Below, one piece after another: positions 42,988 to 51,817 of a DNA stretch of 64,000 bases. The DNA lies in assembly GCF_004766045.1 (NCBI RefSeq), contig NZ_SPQQ01000003.1:186001-250000 (forward strand), in the 5' to 3' direction. The notes below the pieces were generated by a model. It had not been told where the DNA came from. It did not search any database and saw nothing but the letters and a program-made list of their open reading frames with translations. How positions within the stretch are numbered: the stretch's first letter is position 1; each line of letters opens with the position of its first letter. The position numbers and the translations under genes are program-made. Source of the DNA: Desulfosporosinus fructosivorans. GTDB taxonomy: Bacteria; Bacillota; Desulfitobacteriia; Desulfitobacteriales; Desulfitobacteriaceae.

Positions 42988-43152
42988 CATCCTAAAATCA
43001 GCAATGCGGATCGAATCATTGTGCTGGAGCGCGGAGCGGTTAAGGAAACGGGAAAGAACGACGAATTGTTGAAAAATGGCAGCGCCTATGCTCACATGTG
43101 GAAAGAACAGAGTTGGGCTGGCAACTGGAACTTAGTGCGTACATCAGAGTAA
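42988..43152 (+). pseudogene. 3' remnant of an exporter-type ABC ATPase gene
   Basis: The frame HPKISNADRIIVLERGAVKE, then LLKNGSAYAHMWKEQ, is the C-terminus of a fused permease-ATPase (multidrug or siderophore type). Only 54 codons remain. Confidence 0.75.
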
Positions 43153-43481
43153 ATTTAAGAAGAAACGGATGGGCCTGCTCTGGGCTTTGGGCACAGTGGT
43201 GTGATAGCCATACCCGGCTTTGTGTTACTGGAATTTTGTATTATTTGAAGGAAATCAAGGAAATATGCGGAATATATTCTAGAGGGGTTGGTGCATATAA
43301 GCAGGCTTACCACTGCCCGGACGGTGGAACAATCATAATCCGAGAAGGAACGAACATTCGTAGTATGTAATCTGATAGACAAATGAGCATAAAAGTAGCC
43401 GGCGGCAGGCTTCTTAAAGAAGGGGTAATCAAAATTACCGCCGTAGGGATTGAGATGATGTGTTAAGGAGGGAGAAAACTG
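43153..43481. other. Decayed coding region
   Basis: Broken frames such as EETDGPALGFGHSGVIAIPG (from about 43160) and MSIKVAGGRLLKEGVIKIT (from 43384) suggest a lost gene interrupted by stops and shifts. The family was not recognised. A 90-codon frame at 43098-43370 crosses these pieces and is rejected as a gene. Confidence 0.4.
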
Positions 43482-44120
43482 ATGAGTTTACGTATTAATC
43501 AATTAAGAGACAATTGCCGAAAAAACTTAATTCAATACACGCTCAAAGCGTTTTCTATGATTCCGGCAATCGATCATCCCCTTATCCTGGACATGGGATG
43601 CGGGACCGGCGTACCGTCTTTAGCTTTGCTGGATATTGGCAATGGAAGCATTTATGCTGTTGATTCTGATTCGGGAAGTTTAGAATGGCTAAATGAGAAA
43701 GTGGCGGCCTTAAACTATACCGATAGAATCAAAGTCATCCACGCCTCTTTATTTGAGGCCAATCTGCCTGCCGGTTTCTTTGATATCCTTTTAGCGGAAG
43801 GCCTGCTCAATGTAGTCGGTTTTGACAAGGGTTTGCCGATTTTGGTCAATTTATTAAAACCCGGGGGATATCTCATCATTCATGACGAATTAAAGGATGA
43901 TACGGAAAAGAAAAGGATTTTTGCAAGATATCATTTACAACTGCTCGATGCCTTTGAGTTGGATGAAAATGTATGGTGGAAGGATTATTATGCTTGCCTC
44001 GAGGAATTAATTCAACAAGAAAAAAATGTTTCGCTCTTCGGAAACGAAATGAACGAAATCGCTGAAATCAAGAAGTATCCTGAAAAGTTCCGCTCAATAT
44101 ACTATGTTTTGCATAAATAG
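43482..44120 (+). CDS. Class I SAM methyltransferase
   Basis: 212 residues; ribosome site GGAGGG upstream. Motif I is LILDMGCGTGVPSLALLDIG and the next strand is IYAVDSDSGSLEWLN. The motif IV region is FFDILLAEGLLNVVGF, and post-motif LLKPGGYLIIHDELKDD follows. Of the UbiE/CobL-like group; the substrate is unknown. It precedes the cobalamin-riboswitch-controlled importer. Confidence 0.8.
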   Translation: MSLRINQLRDNCRKNLIQYTLKAFSMIPAIDHPLILDMGCGTGVPSLALLDIGNGSIYAVDSDSGSLEWLNEKVAALNYTDRIKVIHASLFEANLPAGFFDILLAEGLLNVVGFDKGLPILVNLLKPGGYLIIHDELKDDTEKKRIFARYHLQLLDAFELDENVWWKDYYACLEELIQQEKNVSLFGNEMNEIAEIKKYPEKFRSIYYVLHK

Positions 44121-44294
44121 TTTGGGTTAAGCCTCTGATATTGTCTGTGTACTCTTGCCTGAAAATGTACAAAAGAGGTGACCTGTTGATTCCGATTCCG
44201 GAAGTATGAGTGAGCAGAGCTGAAAGGGGAGCCATTGTTGGTTGCTGATTTGACTATACAATGCTTATGTGATAGGTTGATTTTAAATTAATAA

Positions 44295-44527
44295 ATGAGC
44301 ACGCGGTTTTTCTTAGTTGAAAAATCGTAGCAGGGAAGCCGGTTCAAATCCGGCGCGGTCCCGCCACTGTAATGGGGAGTTGGTGCCATATCCACGGAGG
44401 AAACTTGGGAAGGAGGCACTAAACGAGGAACCTAAGCCAGGAGACCTGATTGCTCATATGCTTTACTCACGATGAATGGGTGGCAGTAATTATTTTAATC
44501 CAGCCCTTCATTTTATGAAGGGCTTTT
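44295..44527 (+). promoter_or_regulatory. btuF leader: Cobalamin riboswitch 2 with terminator
   Basis: The core has CGGCGCGGTCCCGCCACTGT (44351-44370) and AAGCCAGGAGACCTG (44434-44448), matching the consensus. The platform AGCCCTTCA/TGAAGGGCT (44502-44524) ends in TTTT. It should switch off the downstream btuFCD-like operon when adenosylcobalamin is plentiful. The whole leader is closely related to riboswitch 1. Confidence 0.95.
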
Positions 44528-44588
44528 AGATGTTTTTAGACGCCAAAAACGTGAATGCAACTTGGAAGCGGAAGCGAGCGTCTCGTCT

Positions 44589-44640
44589 GAGACAACCAAG
44601 GCATGCTGTCATATGATTAGCAATAAGGGTTGTCTCTTTA
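44589..44640 (+). terminator. Second leader hairpin after riboswitch 2
   Basis: GAGACAACC (44589-44597) pairs with GGTTGTCTC (44628-44636), followed by TTATATTT. The T-run is weaker than in the copy at 38955. Confidence 0.7.
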
Positions 44641-44691
44641 TATTTAAAGGGCAATTTTTTAATGGAGATTAATAGAAAGGATGTTAAACTT

Positions 44692-45654
44692 ATGTCAAAG
44701 AAAAAGAGTCTCGCATTAATTGCTCTAATCCTTTGCTTCACCCTCCTCCTTGCTGGTTGTGGAAGTACAACACCTAAAGCGAACATGCCCACTGACGAGA
44801 ACCTAGCGACACCGACAACATATCCTCTAACCATCAATGATGACTCGGGCTCTAGTGTGACCCTAGTCGCCCAACCGAAACGCATTGTTTCCCTAGTTCC
44901 CTCGGCCACAGAAACCCTCTTCGCTCTGGGATTAGGAGATAACGTAGTCGCCGTCACAAAGTGGGATAATTATCCTGTGGGCGTTCAGGAAAAAGTAGAC
45001 TATGCCTTTGAAGACAGCATACGTCCGAATACGGAACAGATTTTGGAATTAGAGCCTGACCTGATTGTTATGGGCTTGATGGGCAATGACCAAAAGGATA
45101 TCGAAGCAATTCGCAATCTAAAAATTCCGGTCGTCACAATTAACCCTCAAACCCTCGTAGAAACTTACCAGACCATTGAAATGTTTGGAAAACTAACCGA
45201 CTCTCAAGAACAAGCCCACAAGATCGTTTCTGGCATGAAGGAAAAAGAACGAGTTATTGTGGAGAAAATCGGAACAATCAAGGACATTGATCGCTTAAAG
45301 GTCTGGATAGAGGTCGATGAGAACCTGTACACGCCTGGGGAAGGAACCTTTCTCAATGAATTACTAACCAAAGCGGGGGGGAAGAATATCGCGGTGGATG
45401 TCCAAGGGTGGGGACAGTTCAATAGTGAACAAGTGATAGCCAAGGATCCCCAAGTGATTTTCTCAACCTACGGTTACTATCAAAAAGACGCGGTTGCGAA
45501 GATTATCGCTCGTAAAGGCTGGCAAAACGTGCAAGCCGTTAAGAACGAACGCGTGATAGAGTTAGACAGTGACATGGTGACACGAACTGGGCCTAGAATC
45601 GTCGATGGCTTAGAATCAATTGCTAAAGCGTTGTATCCTGAACTTTTCAAGTAA
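44692..45654 (+). CDS. btuF: BtuF-like cobalamin/corrinoid-binding lipoprotein
   Basis: 320 residues from the ATG at 44692, eight bases after AAAGGATG (an ATG at 44662 is less likely). Lipobox LLLAGC with Cys23. The fold begins KRIVSLVPSATETLFALGLG, typical of BtuF, and GWGQFNSEQVIAKDPQVIF follows the family. It delivers ligand to the permease encoded next. The cobalamin riboswitch upstream supports B12 or another corrinoid as ligand. Confidence 0.92.
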   Translation: MSKKKSLALIALILCFTLLLAGCGSTTPKANMPTDENLATPTTYPLTINDDSGSSVTLVAQPKRIVSLVPSATETLFALGLGDNVVAVTKWDNYPVGVQEKVDYAFEDSIRPNTEQILELEPDLIVMGLMGNDQKDIEAIRNLKIPVVTINPQTLVETYQTIEMFGKLTDSQEQAHKIVSGMKEKERVIVEKIGTIKDIDRLKVWIEVDENLYTPGEGTFLNELLTKAGGKNIAVDVQGWGQFNSEQVIAKDPQVIFSTYGYYQKDAVAKIIARKGWQNVQAVKNERVIELDSDMVTRTGPRIVDGLESIAKALYPELFK

Positions 45655-45685
45655 TTTCTTCAGGTAAAGGGTGTGTGGGATTCTA

Positions 45686-46729
45686 ATGGAGCAAAAACTG
45701 AAGACTAAACGAATATTTTGGTTGACTGGCTTTGTCGCTCTGCTCCTAGTGTCCCTTGTGTTAGGTGTTATGATTGGCTCAGTCAATTTACCGTTTGCGC
45801 TAACGCTGAAAATTCTTCTCAGCCACCTCCCGTTGGTTAACTTGGCCCCCACTTGGTCATTAGCCCAAGATGCTATTGTCTGGGACTTGCGTCTTCCACG
45901 GGTTTTCTTGGCCATTGTGATAGGGGCTATGCTTTCTTCAACAGGAGTTGCCTTTCAAGGCATGTTGCGCAATCCCCTTGCTGATCCCTACATCCTAGGT
46001 GTGTCGGTGGGTGCGGCTTTTGGGGCAGCATCATCAATGCTCTTCTTCCGGGATTTAGCACTACTTGGATACTTCACGACCCCCATTTTTGCGTTTATTG
46101 GCGCCTTACTCTCTCTTTGGTTCGTCTTGTCACTGGCCAGTCATCACGGCCAACGCGACAGAGAATCGTTAATCCTAGCAGGTGTCGTTGTTCAATCGCT
46201 AATTGGTGCGGCTATCTCGTTCTTGATTGCTATTTCCGGACAGCAAATGCAACAAATTGTGTTCTGGATGATGGGAAGCCTAGCCAACCGTACATGGCTT
46301 GACGTCGCCATGCTTACCCCGTATATGCTCGTCGGTTTCGTCTACTTATCTCTCCAGCAGCGTGACCTCAACCTCATTTCTTTGGGAGAAAGCGCTGCGA
46401 CTCATCTGGGGATGGATGTTGAGAAGAAGAAAATCAAGATTTTAATTGCTGGGTCCTTACTAACAGCCGCTGCTGTTTCTGTTGTCGGAATCATAGGATT
46501 TGTGGGTCTTATTGTACCCCATCTAATGCGCTTAATAGTGGGCCCCGACCACCGCATTTTGTTGCCCTTATCCACTCTAGCGGGGGCAATTTTCTTGCTT
46601 TGGGCAGATACCGTGGCTCGTAGCATCATTCCCTCGCGAGAAATCCCGATTGGCGTTATTACCGCGTTTATCGGAGCACCGTTCTTTGCTTACTTACTAA
46701 AAAAGGGACTGAGGAGGGGGCAGGTATGA
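45686..46729 (+). CDS. btuC: BtuC-like permease
   Basis: 347 residues from the ATG at 45686; a GTG five codons upstream is possible. FecCD family with about ten helices: IVWDLRLPRVFLAIVIGAML, FQGMLRNPLADPYILGVSVG, and the ATPase-contact region GLIVPHLMRLIVGPDHR. ATGA overlap with btuD. Confidence 0.93.
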   Translation: MEQKLKTKRIFWLTGFVALLLVSLVLGVMIGSVNLPFALTLKILLSHLPLVNLAPTWSLAQDAIVWDLRLPRVFLAIVIGAMLSSTGVAFQGMLRNPLADPYILGVSVGAAFGAASSMLFFRDLALLGYFTTPIFAFIGALLSLWFVLSLASHHGQRDRESLILAGVVVQSLIGAAISFLIAISGQQMQQIVFWMMGSLANRTWLDVAMLTPYMLVGFVYLSLQQRDLNLISLGESAATHLGMDVEKKKIKILIAGSLLTAAAVSVVGIIGFVGLIVPHLMRLIVGPDHRILLPLSTLAGAIFLLWADTVARSIIPSREIPIGVITAFIGAPFFAYLLKKGLRRGQV

Positions 46730-47505
46730 ACCTTTTTGACGTATTGCAAGTTCAGCATCATTTCGGGAATGTCCCGGTTCTTGATAATATCAGTTTTCAA
46801 GTAAAAGTCGGAGAGACCTTTGGGATTATCGGTCCGAACGGCAGTGGCAAATCTACGCTTATTCGGACTATGAGTGGCTTACTAAAACCAAATCAAGGAG
46901 AAATCCTCTTCTATAATAAAGCGATAGGTTCGTACAGAAAACGAGACCTTGCAAAACTCATTGCCGTGTTAGAGCAAGAAGGGATACCTCCCCTATCCTT
47001 CTCGATCGAAGAGGTCGTTGCTATGGGGCGTTATCCGTGGTTAAAGCCCCTTGCGGACCTATCTCATCTAGACGAACAGATTGTCGAAGATGTCCTTAAA
47101 AACCTAGGCCTCTGGAAAATAAAGAACCAAGCGGTTAATGCTCTGAGCGGCGGTCAGCGTCAAATGGTCTCATTAGCAAGAGCCATGGTTCAGCAGCCAA
47201 AAGTATTAATCCTAGATGAACCGACCACGTTCTTGGATATTGGGCATCAAATGCTCGTGATGGACCACGTTCGAGAGTGGCACCAATCCCAGGACATCAC
47301 CCTTATTATGGTCTTGCATGATTTAAATCTTGCCAGTCAATACTGTGGCCGCCTTCTCCTCTTAGATAAAGGCTACGTTCAAAGCTATGGCAAAATTCAC
47401 GACGTATTAAAACCAGAAACTATTTCGACTGTCTATAAAACCGAAGTTATTATGATTGAACACCCTGTACAGCATGTACCTCAATTTTTGCTCACCAGTC
47501 AATAG
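46726..47505 (+). CDS. btuD: BtuD-like ATPase
   Basis: 259 residues. Walker A GPNGSGKSTLIR, signature LSGGQRQMVSLARAM, Walker B VLILDEPTTFLDI, switch MVLHDLNLASQYCG. Last gene of the riboswitch-controlled importer. No strong terminator follows. Confidence 0.94.
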   Translation: MNLFDVLQVQHHFGNVPVLDNISFQVKVGETFGIIGPNGSGKSTLIRTMSGLLKPNQGEILFYNKAIGSYRKRDLAKLIAVLEQEGIPPLSFSIEEVVAMGRYPWLKPLADLSHLDEQIVEDVLKNLGLWKIKNQAVNALSGGQRQMVSLARAMVQQPKVLILDEPTTFLDIGHQMLVMDHVREWHQSQDITLIMVLHDLNLASQYCGRLLLLDKGYVQSYGKIHDVLKPETISTVYKTEVIMIEHPVQHVPQFLLTSQ

Positions 47506-47572
47506 TACAAGAACTAAACAAAAGGTTTTGTAGAAAAATGGGGAATAGTAAAATCATGGAAGGAGGTATTCG

Positions 47573-47884
47573 ATGTCTATTTTTGTATCTATGAAAAGAG
47601 ATGACTGGCTGATTATCAGATTCGATTATACTGAAGACCGAGTGAAAAAGATTAGAAGTATCGTTGGACGGTCTTGGAATCAAAAAGAAAGACATTGGAC
47701 GATACCCTTTCAGCATGAGTCAGTAAGGAATTTCTACGATTTGTTTGCCCAGGAAGAGATTATTGTCGATAAGGTAGTCAATGATTTAATTTATGACCTT
47801 ATTCCAGAACTTCGTTATCGAGAATATTATAATTTGCTTATTGAGCCTCAACCCATTCCTCCTGCGCAGAATGTTGGCATTTAG
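47573..47884 (+). pseudogene. N-terminal piece of a tyrosine recombinase, truncated by IS91-like element
   Basis: 103 codons; the first 90 (SIFVSMKRDDWLIIRFDYTE, then GRSWNQKERHWTIPFQHESV) match the N-terminal arm domain of Firmicute integrases with a GRxWxxxxxxWxxP motif. From 47843 the sequence is that of the IS91-like element (shared with 52709). A matching C-terminal piece lies 5.5 kb away at 53444-53623, so both probably come from one gene. Confidence 0.7.
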
Positions 47885-48083
47885 GACAATTCCTGTTACG
47901 GCAGGAATTGAAGGAAACATCCATCGAGCCACATTCCGTGCAAACCTGGGCATGGGAACCCAATGCTGAGGTTCTACAAAGCCGAATCATATGAAAGGCT
48001 TTTGCCTGATCAGGAGAAAGAGACTTAAGCTTGATATGTTTAAAAATATCCTGAAGTTCAGTCAAACGAATCACGCCCATCAA
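47843..48083 (-). pseudogene. IS91-family transposase, N-terminal zinc-finger piece
   Basis: MGVIRLTELQDIFKHIKLKS, then HAQVCTECGSMDVSFNSCRN and RNCPKCQHSAQEEWVEAQ. This is the Cys4 zinc-binding region of IS91/IS801 transposases. The gene is cut at 47843, before the HUH nuclease domain. Confidence 0.9.
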
Positions 48084-48092
48084 GAGGACTTT

Positions 48093-48917
48093 TTACTGAG
48101 GACATATGTTTTGTTGATAGGTGAAGATAGATTGAGGTCGTAGCAATATTGCTATGCCCCATAAGAACTTGAATTGTGCGCAGGTCAGTATTTTTTCCAA
48201 AAGATGGGTTGCAAATGAGTGGCGAAGCGTATGAATCGTTACAGGCTTAGTAATACCAGCCTTTTTTCTAGCATCTAGAAAGACCTTTTGAGGAGTTTTT
48301 GTGGACATAGGTTGACCTTCAACAGGACCCGGGAAAAGCAGATCTGTGGGTCTGTAACGTTTCCAGTAAAGTCTAAGCATTTTAAGGTTTTCATGAGATA
48401 GAATAGTTAAGCGATCCTTGTTGCCCTTGCCATGATTAACTCGGATCGACATAGCCGATGAATCAATATCAGAGATGCGTAGATTAAGCGTTTCGCTAAT
48501 TCGTAGGCCTGAAGCATACGTCGTTAGGAGAATCATTCTGTGCTTTAAGTTTCGCACCTGATCAGTGATGGATAAAATCTCGTCTTGAGAAAGAATATGA
48601 GGAAGGGATTTAGGCCGTTTGGGACGGACAATAACGTCATCAGACCAGTTGTAGCCGAGGACCTTATTAAAAAAGAGTGTAAACGCGCTGCAAGAGATAG
48701 TGATACTGCTGTAGCCAATTCCGGATTTAATACGATCATGAATATATTGTTTAAGCTCATCGGGGGTGATATCGGGGGCAGGCTTACTAGTATGCCTTTC
48801 AAGAAGCTTTACATGGCCGAGATAATGATTCTGGGTATGTGGAGCATAGCCTCTAAGTTCCATTTCGAAGACCATCTTTTGAAGATGAGAGGAAAGAGCC
48901 TGGGATTTTTGGGACAT
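48093..48917 (-). pseudogene. Tyrosine recombinase of IS91-like element, frameshifted
   Basis: 275 codons. SAM-like N-domain (MELRGYAPHTQNHYLGHVKL), catalytic Arg in TTYASGLRISETLNLRISDI, and [13 protein letters not shown] for the H-x-x-R box. Just after, one A is missing relative to copy 2, so the true end (a GH-x-N-I-A-T-T-x-I-Y-like sequence with the nucleophile Tyr) is read in another frame. Probably inactive unless slippage in the A-run restores the frame. Confidence 0.85.
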
Positions 48918-49027
48918 AAAAAAATCATCCTTTCTGCATTACAAGTTATTGGCAGAAAGAATGATATCATGGATTATAGACCTTAGTTAATTTGAGAAAA
49001 AACCACCGCGCAGCGGTTTAGTACAAT

Positions 49028-49169
49028 GTGGGTTATTGGACTCAAAAGGAACAAAAGTAGAAAATATCGCTGGTCCTGGAAGGTTTTTAGGAGCCGATGT
49101 AATTAGGAATTGACTAGTACAGCTTGCATATGATACTTTATCCCTTCCAGAAAACTGATCCATTAGGTG
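49028..49169. other. Fragment beside IS91-like copy 1
   Basis: A startless frame ends at 49111 with GLLDSKGTKVENIAGPGRFL; unrecognised. It may be the broken 3' end of a gene hit by the element. Confidence 0.3.
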
Positions 49170-49925
49170 TTAGCAATCAAAATGATATGTTTCACCATCT
49201 GAGGGTATCAACAATTGTTCCACCCTAATACCATTTGCTTCAGCATATTTCCTTAAACATTCACGAGATATTGTAGTATGATCAAGCGATTCCATATGCG
49301 TGGCAATGATCGTACTAGTAGGCGCAGCTAAACAAACTTTAACTGTCTGTTTGGCATCCATTACGATTGGAATATTATCACCCCATACAGCACCACACGA
49401 ATGTGTTATTATAATCGACGGTTTCACTTGAGAAATAGTGTTGTCAACAGCTTTACACCAAATAGTATCCCCTGCCCAATATACCGTAGGCTCGTTTTCA
49501 TTCTTAAATATAAACCCCGATGCAGCCCCCATCTCTTGTAAAACTTCGCCTGAACCATGCTGACATGCGGTACGGATAATCTCTATGTTTTCCCAAGTTA
49601 TTTGGTCTATGATTGGTACAACACTTTGAAACCCCACAGCTTTAATTTCAGACTCATCTCCTGGCTGGCACAAGATCAGTAAATTTGTTGGTAGCAACCT
49701 TTGAGCAGTTGGGTCAAAGTGATCTGAGTGCAGATGTGAAATAATAGCCATATCTATCCCCGCTATCACTTGAAATGGCTCACAAGGTAACTCCACTAAA
49801 GGATTTAGCGATTTACCTGTGTACGACGGCATTGTGTGTTTTGCTGCTAAGTAAGGGTCAATGATAAATTTTTTTCCCGCATATTCCAATAGTATTGTAG
49901 CACTGCGAATAAGCCTAATTTTCAT
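49170..49925 (-). CDS. MBL-fold metal-dependent hydrolase
   Basis: 251 residues, UlaG-like group. It starts MKIRLIRSATILLEYAGKKF. The metal motif is ISHLHSDHFD near residue 62, with later ligands in YWAGDTIW and IATHMESLDH. Substrate unknown. Part of the leftward passenger pair between two IS91-like copies. RBS AGGAGGT. Confidence 0.85.
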   Translation of the reverse strand: MKIRLIRSATILLEYAGKKFIIDPYLAAKHTMPSYTGKSLNPLVELPCEPFQVIAGIDMAIISHLHSDHFDPTAQRLLPTNLLILCQPGDESEIKAVGFQSVVPIIDQITWENIEIIRTACQHGSGEVLQEMGAASGFIFKNENEPTVYWAGDTIWCKAVDNTISQVKPSIIITHSCGAVWGDNIPIVMDAKQTVKVCLAAPTSTIIATHMESLDHTTISRECLRKYAEANGIRVEQLLIPSDGETYHFDC

Positions 49926-49966
49926 TAGTACCTCCTGCTACCTTTTTTTTCGTTAGCCTAAGTTAT

Positions 49967-50557
49967 TCACTCACCTTGGAATCCCATAAGATACTTTATA
50001 CGACGGCAGTTTTCTGCCGATGTTAGCCTCTCCAGTAAAATAAAAGCTACCTCTAATGCCGTGGACGGAGAAGAAGAGGTGATAATATTTTGGTCAACTA
50101 TTACTGGTTGATTCACTACGTCTACTCCATATGAAGCCAATTGCTTTTGTCGTAAGCCACCATTAAGATGATAGGTAGTCCCCTTTCGTCTTTTGAGAAC
50201 CCCACTCTTGCCCACAGGCAACGCTCCTACACAGATAGTCGCTATATATTTGCCTGCATCATTAAATTGACGGATTAAGGAAAGAAATTCTTCCTGATAG
50301 GCATCTGTATAGAAACCATCCTCTTCGGATCCACCTGGAATAGCTAAGGCATCAAAATTTGACACGTCCACGGTATTTATTTGCATCTCCGGAATGACAG
50401 TAAAACCCCAAGCACTTTTGAGTTGCTTGTGCATTCCACAAGTCACTATTTGAGTGGTTCCATCTCCTTCATATTCGTTCCAGCCTAATACATCTGTAAA
50501 AACACTAGCTTCATAAGCTTCAAAACCGTTAGCCAGTAAAAGTAATACTCTTTTCAT
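49967..50557 (-). CDS. DJ-1/PfpI family protein
   Basis: 196 residues. LLLLANGFEAYEASVFTDVL has the conserved Glu, and YIATICVGALPVGKSGVLKR has the nucleophile Cys in the elbow. Members are glyoxalases, chaperones or amidases. It lies upstream of and in the same direction as the MBL gene, 41 bp away, and divergent from the LysR gene, which probably controls both. Confidence 0.88.
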   Translation of the reverse strand: MKRVLLLLANGFEAYEASVFTDVLGWNEYEGDGTTQIVTCGMHKQLKSAWGFTVIPEMQINTVDVSNFDALAIPGGSEEDGFYTDAYQEEFLSLIRQFNDAGKYIATICVGALPVGKSGVLKRRKGTTYHLNGGLRQKQLASYGVDVVNQPVIVDQNIITSSSPSTALEVAFILLERLTSAENCRRIKYLMGFQGE

Positions 50558-50688
50558 AACTTTACTTCCTTTCTTTCATTTCTGGAAATTCTATGATTTT
50601 ATAGTAACATACAGCTAGATCAGCGTAAAATTGAATATTTCAAACAAAACATTCTATTATTTCGAATTCAAGAGGAGAATATACTAAT

Positions 50689-51582
50689 ATGGACTTCCGC
50701 CAGTTAAGAACCTTCCTCAGCATTGCAAAAATGGGCAGCTTTATAGAAGCTGCCACGCATCTTGGGTATACGCCATCTACGGTAACTACTCATATAAAAA
50801 ACTTAGAAAGTTACCTGGGTATTAAACTCTTCGACCGCCTAGGTCATAAAATCAATCTAACGTCTGAAGGCAGAACCTTTAAAGCTTATGCAGAGAAAAT
50901 CACAAAACTCATTGATGAGGCGAAAGAAGCGGTCACACCCTCACCTATTCCTCATGGAACTATAATCCTCGGAACAGGTGAGTCACTCAGTACTTATAAA
51001 ATTCCAACTTTATTACAGACTTATCGACATGATTACGCTAACGTGGAGCTCATTCTAAAATTTGAGAATTGCAGTAAAATCCGCGACTGTATTCGAAACA
51101 ACGAAATGGATATTGCCCTAATCATTAACCGTAAAGTTGAAGATCCAGACTTTATAGTAAAATGTTTGTCGATTGAACCAATGCTTTTTATTACCGCCCC
51201 GAATCATCCTCTTGCTAAAAAAACAATTTCACTACAAGACCTGAGTGAAACATGTCTTATTTTGACCGAACCAGGTTGCAGCTATCGGGCAACGATTGAA
51301 AACCTGCTTCATACGGCCGATGTCACGCCTCGCTCCCGTATGGAAGTAAATAGTATAGAGTCTATTAAGCAGTTGGTTATGCTGGGCTTAGGTATTTCAA
51401 TGCTCCCTCGTTTTACTGTTGAAAAAGAACTTCAAAATAACCAACTGGCTGTAGCAACACACCATCTACCTCTTCCTCAATATATGACGCAGCTTATCTA
51501 TCACAAAAGAAAGTGGCTTTCACCTGCACTACGGGCTTTTATTGAAACAGTTGATCAAGCTTTTATTGGCTCACATACTTAA
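50689..51582 (+). CDS. LysR-type transcriptional regulator
   Basis: 297 residues. N-terminal winged helix MDFRQLRTFLSIAKMGSFIE and then AATHLGYTPSTVTTHIKNLE; effector domain IILGTGESLSTYKIPTLLQT onward. Divergent from the DJ-1/PfpI gene with 131 bp between, the classic LysR arrangement. The inducer is unknown. Confidence 0.92.
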   Translation: MDFRQLRTFLSIAKMGSFIEAATHLGYTPSTVTTHIKNLESYLGIKLFDRLGHKINLTSEGRTFKAYAEKITKLIDEAKEAVTPSPIPHGTIILGTGESLSTYKIPTLLQTYRHDYANVELILKFENCSKIRDCIRNNEMDIALIINRKVEDPDFIVKCLSIEPMLFITAPNHPLAKKTISLQDLSETCLILTEPGCSYRATIENLLHTADVTPRSRMEVNSIESIKQLVMLGLGISMLPRFTVEKELQNNQLAVATHHLPLPQYMTQLIYHKRKWLSPALRAFIETVDQAFIGSHT

Positions 51583-51817
51583 CATAGCATTTACTTATAT
51601 GACCCCAATGGGTCATAGGACCTGTAACCTCTGCCGTGCTACACTTGGTATATGGGAATTCAATCTTTTCTATTTGGGTTATAAATTATCTGGGTAACGA
51701 TGTGACAAGGGGTAATTTTCCTTCACATTAAAAATACTAAGGTAAACCCCTAAAATTGGATAGACTTCCCCCCTCCCAAGATAGGTAGTTTTCCAAAACT
51801 ATTCAATTTCACAGCGA
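51583..51817. other. Gap between LysR gene and IS91-like copy 2
   Basis: ATGACCC-CAAT-GGGTCAT (51599-51616) is a hairpin after the LysR gene. The left end of the IS copy should lie between about 51740 and 51810, but its exact edge cannot be fixed because copy 1 lacks this end. Confidence 0.5.

Larger units (their letters stand above)
47843..49027 (-). mobile_element. IS91-like element copy 1 (truncated)
   Basis: Contains, leftward, a frameshifted tyrosine recombinase gene and the first 80 codons of an IS91-type transposase gene. Its right end (48918-49027) is nearly identical to 53327-53433 and finishes with ACCGC-GCA-GCGGT and TTTAGTACAATG. The left part, with the catalytic half of the transposase, is missing. 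Confidence 0.85.

Noticed and set aside
43098..43370. A 90-codon plus-strand frame
   Set aside because: It begins inside the 3' stub of an ABC ATPase gene, changes composition midway and crosses pieces readable in other frames. It has no ribosome site.
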